Below are positions 19,345 through 31,535 of a DNA stretch of 64,000 nucleotides, in pieces (the stretch's first letter is position 1; each line of letters opens with the position of its first letter). Under the pieces are notes generated by a model. It did not search any database and was not told where the DNA came from. It saw nothing but the letters and a program-made list of their open reading frames with translations. This DNA is from Polyangiaceae bacterium. Lineage in GTDB: Bacteria; Myxococcota_A; Polyangia; Polyangiales; Polyangiaceae. Both the position numbers and the translations under genes were made by a program. The stretch is from contig JADLFU010000066.1 in NCBI GenBank assembly GCA_020849655.1, positions 1 to 64,000 of the forward strand, given 5' to 3'.

Positions 19345-19358
19345 TTTCGTACACGAAA
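19345..19358. promoter_or_regulatory. Inverted repeat upstream of acyl-CoA dehydrogenase
   Basis: TTTCGT-AC-ACGAAA is a perfect 6-bp inverted repeat with a 2-base spacer, one of the few AT-containing palindromes in the 221-base divergent gap. It ends 36 bases before the ATG at 19395. It may be the site of a fatty-acid-responsive regulator; no regulator gene is adjacent. Confidence 0.4.
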
Positions 19359-19394
19359 CACCTCCTCCCCACCCGACGAGGCCCCCCGCTCCCC

Positions 19395-21245
<1,851 letters not shown>

Positions 21246-21261
21246 GCGCCCCACCCCGCGG

Positions 21262-21289
21262 CCGGCGCGAGCTCCTCCAGCTCGGCCGG
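21262..21289 (+). terminator. Stem-loop after the acyl-CoA dehydrogenase gene
   Basis: CCGGCGCGAGCT (21262-21273) pairs with AGCTCGGCCGG (21279-21289) with one bulged base and the loop CCTCC. It starts 16 bases after the stop codon. No T-tract follows, so it may be a weak terminator or an mRNA-end hairpin. Confidence 0.4.
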
Positions 21290-21330
21290 CGGTGGACCCC
21301 ACCCCACCTCGGTACTAACGTCGCGCCCGC

Positions 21331-23712
<2,382 letters not shown>

Positions 23713-23722
23713 CGCTCGGCGC

Positions 23723-24742
23723 ATGTGGAGCCCCGCCCCGCTCCCGCGGACGCTCGGCGCGGCGCTGCGCGACGTCGAGGATCCCCGCGCGAGCGTGCGG
23801 CTCTCCGCGCTCACCGACCTCGCGCGCCACGCCAACGCGAGCCCGCACGCCGTCGCGGCGGCGGCCCTCGCCGCGCTCGAGGACGCGTCGTCGCACGTGC
23901 GCGCCCACGCGGCCGCGGTGCTCGGGGCGTGCGCGCGGCTCGCCGACGTCCCGCCGCTCACGCGCGCCGTCGACGACGAGGACGCGCTCGTCCGGCAGAT
24001 GGCGCTCGAGGCGCTCGGCGAGATCGGCGGCGCGGACGCGCTCGCCGTCGTCTCGCGCGGCCTCGCCGATCCGCGCCCCGACGTCCGCTTCCAGGCGCTC
24101 ATCGTCGTCGCGCGCGGCCCCGACCCCGACGCAGCCGAGCGCGCGGTGCTCGCCGGGCTCGACGACGACGACGACTCGATCCGGCACATCGCGCTCCGCG
24201 CGGCGGAGGAGCGCTGGCAGCGCGGTGGGCCGCCCGACGCCGTGCTCGAGCGGGCGCGCGCGCGCCTCTCCGACCAGGTCGCCGAGGTGCGGGTGGCCGC
24301 CGCGGTGCTGCTCGCGGAGGCGGGGGATCACGCGGGCGCCTCGGTGCTGCTCGACGTCGTCGAGGACCGCAGCTCCTCCCGCGAGGTCGAGGACGTGCGC
24401 GCGGCGATCGAGCGGGCGGGTCGCGTGGTGGGCCCTCGCGCGTCGGCAGCGCTCGAGCGGCGGGCGTTCGGCGCAGCGCGGTTCTTCCGTGAACGGCACG
24501 CGTGGAGCGCCACGGTGGCGCTCGCCTCGCTCGGGCACGAGCGCGCCGTCGGCGAGGTGGTCCGCGCGCTCGCGTCGCGCTCGCGGGGGAAGCGGGAGGT
24601 CGGCGTCGCGGCCGTCGGCGTCGCGGGGCTCTCCGCGCTGCGCGCGCGGGTCGAGCAGCTGCGCGCCGAGGACCGGGTGGACCCGGGCGTCGCCGACGAG
24701 GCGCTCTCACGGCTCGATCGCGTACACTCCGCGCCGCGATGA
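23723..24742 (+). CDS. HEAT-repeat protein
   Basis: A 339-residue protein made almost entirely of HEAT/PBS-lyase-type repeats of about 31 residues, for example LRDVEDPRASVRLSALTDLA, AVDDEDALVRQMALEALGEI and LADPRPDVRFQALIVVA. It has no signal peptide, so a cytoplasmic scaffold is expected. It begins 10 bases after the lon stop, and its TGA overlaps the ATG of the next gene (ATGA), so the three genes are probably one operon. The last 100 residues are more divergent. No enzymatic motif is seen. Confidence 0.85.
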   Translation: MWSPAPLPRTLGAALRDVEDPRASVRLSALTDLARHANASPHAVAAAALAALEDASSHVRAHAAAVLGACARLADVPPLTRAVDDEDALVRQMALEALGEIGGADALAVVSRGLADPRPDVRFQALIVVARGPDPDAAERAVLAGLDDDDDSIRHIALRAAEERWQRGGPPDAVLERARARLSDQVAEVRVAAAVLLAEAGDHAGASVLLDVVEDRSSSREVEDVRAAIERAGRVVGPRASAALERRAFGAARFFRERHAWSATVALASLGHERAVGEVVRALASRSRGKREVGVAAVGVAGLSALRARVEQLRAEDRVDPGVADEALSRLDRVHSAPR

Positions 24743-25722
24743 ACGACGCCCACGAGTGGAACTCCCTCCGGTACTCGCCGGCGCGCGGCGGCGGCCACGT
24801 CGAGAGCTACTTCTTCAAGCTCAACTCCCCGGACGGCGAGCGCGCGCTCTGGCTGCGCACGACGCTCCTCGCGCGCCCGGGCGCCGCCCCGGTCGCCGAG
24901 GCGTGGGCGATCTCGTTCCGTCGCGACGGTCGCCACGTCGCCTGCAAGGAGGTCGTGCCGCTCGCGGCCGCGCGCTTCGATCCGTCGGACCTCGGCGCCG
25001 AGGTGGCGTCGCTGCGCACCGCGCCGGGCTCCATCTCCGGCAGCGTCGCTCGCGGGCCCTCGCGCGTCGCCGTGGCGCTGACGTTCGAGGACTCGACCCC
25101 GCCGCTCGTGCCCTTCCCGCACGCGTCGATGTACACGGGGGCGCTGCCGAAATCGAAGCTGGTGTCGCCGTATCCCGACGCGCGCTTCGACGGCTGGTAC
25201 GAGGTCGACGGCGAGCGCGTCGACGTCCGCGGCTGGCGCGGCATGCAGGGCCACAACTGGGGTCCCTGCCACACGCACCACTACGCCTGGGCGCACTGCA
25301 ACCAGTTCGACGGCGAGGACGCGGTGTTCGAGGGGCTCACGGGCCGCGTGAAGATGGGCCCGCTCGTGCTGCCGCCGCTGACGCTGCTGTGCCTCCGCTA
25401 CCGCGGCGCGCGCTACTCGTGGAACCGCCTGCGCGACCTCGCGTCCGCGAGCGGGAGCATCGGCCGCAGGACGTGGAGCTTCCGCGCCGAGAACGATCTC
25501 GGCGTGCTCGAGGGGACGCTCTCGTCGCCCGACGACCTCGTGGTCGGCCTGCTGTACGAGAACCCCGAGGGGCCGCCGACGTACTGCCTCAACTCCAAGC
25601 TCTCGACCGCCACGCTGTCGCTGACGCCGCGCGGGCGCCCGCCGGTCACGCTCCGCAGCCGCGCGGCCGCGCTCGAGATCGCGACGACCGATCCGCGCCA
25701 CGGCGTCCGGCTCCGCGCCTGA
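24739..25722 (+). CDS. Lipocalin-like (AttH/CrtC-type) protein, hypothetical
   Basis: A 327-residue protein translationally coupled to the HEAT gene by an ATGA overlap, which fixes the start at 24739. It has no signal peptide. The sequence is rich in beta-strand and aromatic residues and holds a conserved-looking centre GWRGMQGHNWGPCHTHHYAW followed by AHCNQFDGEDAVFEG. That arrangement resembles the two-lobed lipocalin-like proteins related to AttH, Svf1 and hydroxyneurosporene synthase. I cannot name the substrate; the assignment rests on motif memory, not a search. It is the last gene before a 276-base gap. Confidence 0.75.
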   Translation: MNDAHEWNSLRYSPARGGGHVESYFFKLNSPDGERALWLRTTLLARPGAAPVAEAWAISFRRDGRHVACKEVVPLAAARFDPSDLGAEVASLRTAPGSISGSVARGPSRVAVALTFEDSTPPLVPFPHASMYTGALPKSKLVSPYPDARFDGWYEVDGERVDVRGWRGMQGHNWGPCHTHHYAWAHCNQFDGEDAVFEGLTGRVKMGPLVLPPLTLLCLRYRGARYSWNRLRDLASASGSIGRRTWSFRAENDLGVLEGTLSSPDDLVVGLLYENPEGPPTYCLNSKLSTATLSLTPRGRPPVTLRSRAAALEIATTDPRHGVRLRA

Positions 25723-25869
25723 CCCCCGCGACCGCGACTCGGATGTCATGCCGAGGCCGGTGAATAGGCGCGGCCGGCGGGTCGTCCCACCGCGCGGCGC
25801 CGAAAGATCGTCACCGGGAGGTTGCAATTCCCGACCGAACGCGCCAAAAGCCCGCGCCCCACCGAGCCG

Positions 25870-25886
25870 CTGGCTCCGGGCTTGCT
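25870..25886 (+). promoter_or_regulatory. Candidate sigma-54 promoter
   Basis: CTGGCTCCGGGCTTGCT matches the -24/-12 consensus (YTGGCACGRNNNTTGCW) at 15 of 17 positions and keeps the diagnostic GG-N10-GC spacing. The predicted start is about 100 bases before the ATG at 25999 and the site lies in the longest gap of this area. No enhancer-binding protein gene is nearby. Confidence 0.45.
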
Positions 25887-25998
25887 AGAGACGTCCCGCT
25901 GACCTGCGTCAGGCGCGGCGACGCAGACCGATCACAAAAAACCTTCGTGTGCCCGCGTCGGGCCTCGAGACGAGAAGAACAATCATAGGAGGCTGAGT

Positions 25999-27627
25999 AT
26001 GTCGAATCGTGGCTTGTGGATGATGTTGGGTGCAGCGGGCCTCTCCGGTCTGCTCGCGGTGGCTTGTGGTGGCAGCGACTCCGACTCGCCCTCCGGGACG
26101 ACGGCGGCGGGCGGCGCGACGGGCAAGGCCGGCTCGGGCAACAAGGCCGGCTCGAGCACCGCCGGCGGCGGCGGGTCGACGGCCAACGGCGGCACCAGCG
26201 CGGGCGGCACCAGCGCGGGCGGCACCAGCGCGGGCGGCAAGGCCGGCACCTCGGCCGGCGGCTCGACGAGCCAGCCCCAGCCCCCGACGCCGGGCAGCAT
26301 CGGCAAGGCGTGCTCGAGCGACGCGGCGTGCGGCACCGGCGGGACGTGCATCAAGACGGACAGCACCGACTTCCTCGGCGTCGGCGCGCCGAACGGCTAC
26401 TGCTCGATGGACTGCACCGACTTCCTCAAGAAGGCGATCACCGATCCGAACACCGCGGGCGACGATCCCTGCGGGGACGGCGCGAGCGGCCTCAACTTCG
26501 GCACCGGCGACGGCGTCGACAAGGCGAAGGGCGTCTGCGTGCAGCTCTGCACGTTCGGCTCGCCGGAGCTGGCGTTCGAGCCCCCGCCGGACGACAAGTG
26601 CCGCGGCCGCGAGGACGTCGGCTGCTTCCCGCTCCACGAGAGCGAGACCGACCCGAAGGTCACGCCGAAGCTGATCCGCGCGACGATCGACGGCAAGGAC
26701 GTCCCCGTCGGGTTCTGCCGCCCGCTCTGCACGGACGACACGTCGTGCAAGTCCGGCTACAAGTGCGACCTCGGCTCCGGCGGCTGCATCCCGAAGGGCA
26801 CGAAGTGCCAGCAGCACGAGACGAAGTGCGACCCGACGCTCGTCGACGCGGCCGGCGACAACGTGAAGCAGTGCGAGGGCCTCTGCGTCAGCATCTACGG
26901 CTCCGACGCGCCGGCCGACAAGCAGAAGATCGGCATCTGCATGGACCCGTGCGCGGCCGGCAACACCGCGGCGTGTGACGGCCAGAACGGTCAGGGCGCG
27001 TTCTGCGGCCTGTACAACCTCTACGGCTACGACGGCGAGGGCCGCGTCGACGTGGGCGTCGGCGACCAGGCGGTCTGCGGCTGGTTCGCGTCGTCCGGCA
27101 CGTCCGACAACGAGTGCGGCTGGGAGGCGGGCTCGTTCGTCCGCACCTTCAAGACCCAGAGCCAGCCCATCCCGATCTGCGTGATCTCGAGCGAGTGCAC
27201 GTCGAACGACGACTGCACCTACGAGTGCAAGACGGCGGCGGACTGCGAGACGGGCGACTCCTGCACCGGCGGCAAGTGCATCAAGGCGGACGGCACGCCG
27301 AACACCGGCGGCAACTCCTGCACCGAGGTCGCCGAGCTGGGCGCGAAGTTCTGCCTCGACCACAAGCCGACGGGCCTGAAGCCGAAGGGCTCGCCTGGCT
27401 GCACGGGCGCCGGCGGCGCGGGTGGTAGCGCGGGCGCGGCAGGCGCGGGCGGCGCGGCGGCAGGCGCCGGCGGCGCGGCGGCGGGCGCGGGCGGCGCGGC
27501 GGCGGGCGCGGGCGGCGCGGCGGCGGGCGCGGGCGGTGACGCGGGCGCGGGCGGCGCGGCGGCGGGTGCCGGCGGTGACGCGGGCGCAGGCGGCTCGGCG
27601 GCCGGCAGCGCCGGCGCGGGCGGCTGA
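25999..27627 (+). CDS. Cys-rich surface lipoprotein with Gly/Ala linkers
   Basis: A 542-residue exported protein. AGGAGG six bases before the ATG is one of the strongest ribosome sites in the window. Signal peptide with Cys23 in LLAVACGG as the likely lipidation site. Residues about 30-95 are a Gly/Ala/Ser/Thr linker. The centre (about 100-460) is a Cys-rich domain with motifs such as ACSSDAACGTGGTCIKTDS and CTSNDDCTYECKTAADCETG that resemble small disulfide-bonded modules. The last 70 residues are AAAGAGG repeats. It probably sits at the outer membrane surface. Preceded by a sigma-54-like site and followed by a good terminator, it may be monocistronic. The function is unknown. Confidence 0.85.
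   Translation: MSNRGLWMMLGAAGLSGLLAVACGGSDSDSPSGTTAAGGATGKAGSGNKAGSSTAGGGGSTANGGTSAGGTSAGGTSAGGKAGTSAGGSTSQPQPPTPGSIGKACSSDAACGTGGTCIKTDSTDFLGVGAPNGYCSMDCTDFLKKAITDPNTAGDDPCGDGASGLNFGTGDGVDKAKGVCVQLCTFGSPELAFEPPPDDKCRGREDVGCFPLHESETDPKVTPKLIRATIDGKDVPVGFCRPLCTDDTSCKSGYKCDLGSGGCIPKGTKCQQHETKCDPTLVDAAGDNVKQCEGLCVSIYGSDAPADKQKIGICMDPCAAGNTAACDGQNGQGAFCGLYNLYGYDGEGRVDVGVGDQAVCGWFASSGTSDNECGWEAGSFVRTFKTQSQPIPICVISSECTSNDDCTYECKTAADCETGDSCTGGKCIKADGTPNTGGNSCTEVAELGAKFCLDHKPTGLKPKGSPGCTGAGGAGGSAGAAGAGGAAAGAGGAAAGAGGAAAGAGGAAAGAGGDAGAGGAAAGAGGDAGAGGSAAGSAGAGG
27452..27620 (+). repeat. In-gene tandem repeat encoding AAAGAGG units
   Basis: About eight near-identical 21-base units in the 3' end of the lipoprotein gene encode an Ala/Gly tail with occasional Asp and Ser. 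Such arrays change copy number by slippage. Confidence 0.8.
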
Positions 27628-27648
27628 GCTCCCGGCTCCCCCCGGAGG

Positions 27649-27687
27649 CGGCGCGTCGGCGAGGGCCGGCGCGCCGTTTCGCTTTTT
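27649..27687 (+). terminator. Rho-independent terminator after the Cys-rich lipoprotein
   Basis: CGGCGCG (27649-27655) pairs with CGCGCCG (27670-27676) around a GC-rich interior, followed by TTTCGCTTTTT. It is the best intrinsic terminator in the window. It ends 12 bases before the ATG of the next small frame. Confidence 0.7.
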
Positions 27688-27698
27688 GTGAGAGCCCC

Positions 27699-27956
27699 AT
27701 GAAGCGCCACTCCTGCGTCGCCGCGATCGCCACCGGCCTGTGTGGGGTGCTCGTCTCGCTCGTGCCAGCGTGCCGCTGCGCTCCTTCGGACGTCGGCGCG
27801 GGCGCCGCGGGCGCTCCGGCCACGCCGTCGAGCGCGCCCGCGGTGTCGGTCGACTCGGCCGCCGTGCGGAGGGTGAACCTCCGCCCGAACCTCCGCCCGC
27901 TGGTCCTCTCGCCCTCGGGGATCCGCCCGCCGATCACGGCGCCGACCACGCGGTAG
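27699..27956 (+). CDS. Small exported hypothetical peptide
   Basis: An 85-residue frame with a convincing signal-peptide-like start (MKRHSCVAAIATGLCGVLVS) and Cys residues at VPACRCAP that could serve as a lipobox. It is followed by an Ala/Ser/Pro stretch and a short VRRVNLRPNLRPLVL segment. It has no recognisable family. It begins immediately after a terminator, so its own promoter is unclear; either the terminator leaks or the frame is not a gene. It could also be a leader for the E1-alpha gene 52 bases downstream. Confidence 0.4.
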   Translation: MKRHSCVAAIATGLCGVLVSLVPACRCAPSDVGAGAAGAPATPSSAPAVSVDSAAVRRVNLRPNLRPLVLSPSGIRPPITAPTTR

Positions 27957-28008
27957 CTGGGAGAGGTCGGCTCGCCGGGGGCGCGCGGCTGGTGTAGACG
28001 CCGAGTCG

Positions 28009-29124
28009 ATGCTCACTGCGCCGACAGTCGAGGGCCCCGACACCGGTTTGTTTCGTGTGCTGCGCGACGACGGCAGCGCCGACCCCGCGAGCGACCCCTT
28101 CCTCTCGAAAGCGCAGCTCGCGTCGATGCACCGCCACATGCGCCGGCTGCGCGTGATGGAGGCCCGCATGGTGGTGCTGCAGCGCCAGGGTCGAGTCGGG
28201 TTCTACGGCTCGTGCACGGGGCAGGAGGCCACGCCGATCGCGGTGGGGCTCGCGCTCGCGCCCGGCGACTGGGTGTTCCCCGCGCTGCGCGAGAGCGCGA
28301 TCATGCTGGTGCGCGGGTTCCCCCTCACGAGCTACGTCGCGCAGGTCTTCGGCAACTCGAGGGATCTGCTGAAGGGCCGCCAGATGCCGTCGCACATGAG
28401 CGGGCGCTCGGTGAACCAGGTGTCGTGGTCGAGCTGCATCGGGCCCCAGATCCCGCAGGCGGTCGGGTGCGCGATGGCGATGCAGCGCGAGAACAAACGC
28501 AACATCGCGGTCGGCTTCTCCGGCGACGGCGCGACGAGCCAGCCGGATTTTCACAACGCGATGACGTTCGCGGCGCGGTTCAGGGCGCCGTGCCTCATCA
28601 TCTGCCAGAACAACCACTGGTCGATCAGCGTCCCCACCGCGAAGCAGACGGCGAGCGCGACGATCGCGGTGAAGGGCCGCGCGTACGGCGTCCCGAGCGT
28701 CCGGGTCGACGGCAACGACGTGCTCGCGGTCTACGTCGCCGTGCGCGACGCGGCGGCGAGGGCGCGCGACGGCGGCGGGCCCGCCTTCCTCGAGTGCGTG
28801 ACGTACCGGATGGGCGCGCACTCGACGAGCGACGATCCCACGCGCTACCGCTCGAACGAGGAGGTGGAGAGCTGGGCGAAGAAGGATCCGCTCGACCGCC
28901 TGGAGCGCTACCTCCGCCGCGCCGGGCTGCTCGACGACGCGGCGATCGCGGCGATGGACGCGGAGCTGACGGCGGAGATCGAGCGGGCGATCGACGAGGT
29001 CGAGCCCGCGCCGCCGCCGGACCGCACAGCGCTGTTCGACGACGTGTACGCGCAGCCCACCTGGCCGCTCCGCGAGCAGCGCGCCGCGCTCGCCCAGCTG
29101 CCGAAGGCCGAGAGCCCCCACTGA
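28009..29124 (+). CDS. Branched-chain 2-oxoacid dehydrogenase E1-alpha-type protein
   Basis: A 371-residue thiamine-diphosphate enzyme subunit. E1 decarboxylates the 2-oxoacid and passes the acyl group to the lipoyl domain of E2. The TPP site GFSGDGATSQPDFHNAMTF and the phosphorylation-loop region YRMGAHSTSDDPTRYRSNEE are present. GNSRDLLKGRQMPSHM and the HSTSDD..YRS pattern match branched-chain (BCKDH) E1-alpha better than pyruvate dehydrogenase. The usual partners (E1-beta, E2, E3) are not adjacent, so it is an orphan here. Substrate preference is inferred. Confidence 0.88.
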   Translation: MLTAPTVEGPDTGLFRVLRDDGSADPASDPFLSKAQLASMHRHMRRLRVMEARMVVLQRQGRVGFYGSCTGQEATPIAVGLALAPGDWVFPALRESAIMLVRGFPLTSYVAQVFGNSRDLLKGRQMPSHMSGRSVNQVSWSSCIGPQIPQAVGCAMAMQRENKRNIAVGFSGDGATSQPDFHNAMTFAARFRAPCLIICQNNHWSISVPTAKQTASATIAVKGRAYGVPSVRVDGNDVLAVYVAVRDAAARARDGGGPAFLECVTYRMGAHSTSDDPTRYRSNEEVESWAKKDPLDRLERYLRRAGLLDDAAIAAMDAELTAEIERAIDEVEPAPPPDRTALFDDVYAQPTWPLREQRAALAQLPKAESPH

Positions 29125-29159
29125 CGGAACTTCTCTCGCGCGGGGTGGTCGGAGGCACG

Positions 29160-30818
29160 ATGCGCAACCTGGCGACGCTCTCGCTCGCGCTCCCCGCGCT
29201 CTCGTACCTGATCGGCTGCGGCGCCGCCGGCGTGCCCGCGCGGCCCCCCGCGGCGACCCCGGCGGCGGCGACGGCCGAGGCGCCGAAGCGCCCCGCGCCG
29301 CTCGAGCTCGACCGCGCGCCGTTCACGGTGCCGCTCGATCTGCGCACCGAGCCTGCTCACCTGATGGACCTGCCGGCGAGCGAGCTCACGCCCGCTGCGC
29401 TGCCCGCCGCGCCGGCGAGCGTGCCCGCGCCGCCGAAGAGCTGCGCCCTCGCGCCGAGGCCGCTGCGGTCTTCCTGCGCCGATCCGGCCGCGGCGCGCGC
29501 CGCCCTCGCGGACGCGCTCGCGTCTCCCGCCGCGCAGCAGCAGGCCGAGCTCGCCGCGCTCGAGGGTTGCGCCGGGCTCCCGGGGGGGTTCGTCAGCGCG
29601 CTCCGCGCGGAGCTCGCGCCGGCCGTCTGCGCGGACGTCGTCGCCGCGCCGGCGCTCTCCCGACCCGCCGCGTCGATCCGACCGCTGATCACCGGCGCGC
29701 TGCAGGGGCACGTCGTCGCGGGCCGCCTCGCGCGCCTGCCCTCGCCGCCGCCGCGGCTCGAGCCGCCGTTCGACAAGCAGCGGGTGCTCGATCACATCAG
29801 GGGGCCGGTCGCGCGGTGGCTCGTCGAGCAGTCCGAGGCGGTCGAGGAGACCAGCCGCGCCGCGGAGCGCCTGACGTTCTACGGCCGCGCGGTAGCCGCC
29901 CTCGAGGCCGGCATGGCCGATCTGCGGATGGTCGAGGCGATGCGCGCGATGCCCGTCTCCGACGAGATCGCGCGCGACCCCGAGCTGCGCAGCGTCTACG
30001 AGGGCGCGCTCGAGGAGAGCCTCGATCCTCGCAAGGCGCGCGGCCGCGACGCCGTACTCGTCGCGCTCGGCGATTTCGCCGCGGTGGGCGCGCTCTCCGA
30101 CCCGCGCGTGACCCGCGCGCGCGCGCTGCTCGCCAAGATGTACGGCGGGCGCCGCATCGACGCGCTCGACGCCTTGTGGCTCCCGTCGCTGCCGGAGCTG
30201 AAGGCGGCGACGGTCGAGCAGCGGCTCGCGCTGTCGCTCCCCACGTTCTACTCGGCGGTGCTGCTCGACCCGGCGGTCGTGTCGGACGAGGCGACGCTGG
30301 TCGCGCTGTCCGGGCGGGGCGTGCCCGGGCCCGCGCGTCGCGCGATGTCCGGTCGCGCGACGCCCGAGGCGAAGCGGCAGGCGGCGGTCTTGCGGCTCAG
30401 GTTCGGGCAGACGTACTGGCGCGCGTTCGATTTCGACGAGGCCGCGACGCTGCTGCGCGACGCGCCCCACACGGGCGAGCCGGGCCTCTTGCTCGCCCTC
30501 GCGCTCGCCCTGCGCGGCGGCCCCGAGAACGCCGCCGCGATGATGCGCCGCGCGCCGGGCAAGGCGCTGTCGCTCGGCGATCCACGGGCGCTCGAGCAGG
30601 TCGCGAAGGGCACGGACGAGCTCGCGGGCCTCGCGGCGTACGACGCGGCCGTCCTCCGCGAGCTCACGGTCGCGCCCGACGCGCCCGCGGCGTTCTGGGA
30701 CGATCTCGCCGGCCGCTACGACGCCGCCGCGGCGCGCATCACGCTGCCCGCGTGGCGCGCTCGCGCGACCTCGGCGGCGGCCGCCGCGCGCGCCATCCGC
30801 GCCGCGCTCCCGCGGTGA
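29160..30818 (+). CDS. Large alpha-helical lipoprotein, hypothetical
   Basis: A 552-residue protein starting at ATG 29160. MRNLATLSLALPALSYLIGC gives a signal peptide with lipobox Cys20. A Pro/Ala-rich linker (about 25-95) follows. The remainder is Ala/Leu/Glu/Arg-rich helix, with a Cys pair near 110 and further Cys at about 145 and 160. The C-terminal half resembles irregular TPR-like helical hairpins (for example TYWRAFDFDEAATLLRDAP). It lies 35 bases after the E1-alpha gene in the same direction. It ends convergently with the shikimate-kinase-like gene, 6 bases apart. Function unknown. Confidence 0.8.
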   Translation: MRNLATLSLALPALSYLIGCGAAGVPARPPAATPAAATAEAPKRPAPLELDRAPFTVPLDLRTEPAHLMDLPASELTPAALPAAPASVPAPPKSCALAPRPLRSSCADPAAARAALADALASPAAQQQAELAALEGCAGLPGGFVSALRAELAPAVCADVVAAPALSRPAASIRPLITGALQGHVVAGRLARLPSPPPRLEPPFDKQRVLDHIRGPVARWLVEQSEAVEETSRAAERLTFYGRAVAALEAGMADLRMVEAMRAMPVSDEIARDPELRSVYEGALEESLDPRKARGRDAVLVALGDFAAVGALSDPRVTRARALLAKMYGGRRIDALDALWLPSLPELKAATVEQRLALSLPTFYSAVLLDPAVVSDEATLVALSGRGVPGPARRAMSGRATPEAKRQAAVLRLRFGQTYWRAFDFDEAATLLRDAPHTGEPGLLLALALALRGGPENAAAMMRRAPGKALSLGDPRALEQVAKGTDELAGLAAYDAAVLRELTVAPDAPAAFWDDLAGRYDAAAARITLPAWRARATSAAAAARAIRAALPR

Positions 30819-30824
30819 CCGGCC

Positions 30825-31460
30825 TCACGAGCCGCACGCCGCGAGGAACCCCACGAGGCCCGGATCGCTCGCCTCGAGCGCGGCGCCGTCCAGCGTGACG
30901 TGCGCCAGCGCGCGGTAGCGGGCGTCGCGACCGCCGAGCAGCTCGCGGTAGCTGCGCGACAGCGCCGCGCGCTCATCCTCACCGCGCTCGCGCGTGTACG
31001 CGCCGCCCCACACGACCGGCTTCGGCTCCGCGAGGTAGCGCGCGAGCATCGCGTCCACGCGCGACGGCGGGGTCTGCAGGTAGACGACGCGCGTCTGCGC
31101 AGCCAGCCGCTCCTGCAGCGCTCGCGACAGGTACACGACGCTGCCCGTGCAGTCGATCACGTGGCGCGCGTCGGTCGAGGCCTCGAGCGCGCGCGCCGTC
31201 ACCTGCTCCTCGAGCGCGAGGTAGCGCGCCTCGCGCTCGGCGTACCCCGGCGTCCACGGCATGCCCATCCACCGACCGAGCGCGCGCACCGGCTCCTCGC
31301 CGTCGTCGGGCGTGACGAGCTCGGTGAGCCGCGCGGCGATCTCGCCGTCACAGTCGTGTCGGGTCCAGCCCGCGTCGACGAGGCGCTTCGCCCAGAAGCT
31401 CTTGCCCACCCCCGACATGCCCACGAGGCAGAGGGGCGCGCGCGCGTCGCTCGGGATCAC
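30825..31460 (-). CDS. Shikimate-kinase-like P-loop protein
   Basis: A 211-residue protein with Walker A GMSGVGKS at residues 14-21 and DCDGE at about 36-40, the place where shikimate kinases bind substrate and magnesium. HVIDCTGSVVYLS at mid-length matches the third family strand and the substrate-binding Gly motif in modified form. It lacks a clear copy of the lid motif RxxxY-xE, and is a little longer than typical AroK (about 170-180). It may be a shikimate kinase or another small-molecule kinase of that fold. It is divergent from the tetR gene, with 75 bases between them. Confidence 0.78.
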   Translation of the reverse strand: MIPSDARAPLCLVGMSGVGKSFWAKRLVDAGWTRHDCDGEIAARLTELVTPDDGEEPVRALGRWMGMPWTPGYAEREARYLALEEQVTARALEASTDARHVIDCTGSVVYLSRALQERLAAQTRVVYLQTPPSRVDAMLARYLAEPKPVVWGGAYTRERGEDERAALSRSYRELLGGRDARYRALAHVTLDGAALEASDPGLVGFLAACGS

Positions 31461-31493
31461 GCGCCCGCCTTAGCGCTTTTTCGACGTCGGCTC

Positions 31494-31532
31494 TTGACGT
31501 TCACACGTGAAGTAACTAACCGGGTGGTTACT
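31494..31532 (+). promoter_or_regulatory. Promoter and TetR-type operator of the efflux operon
   Basis: TTGACG (31494-31499) is followed after 17 bases by TAACCG (31517-31522). The -10 lies inside an imperfect 22-bp palindrome at 31511-31532, AGTAACTAACCGGGTGGTTA plus CT, with 9 of 11 symmetric pairs matched. The palindrome ends three bases before the tetR ATG, so binding by the encoded repressor would block its own operon. Confidence 0.65.
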
Positions 31533-31535
31533 TCG

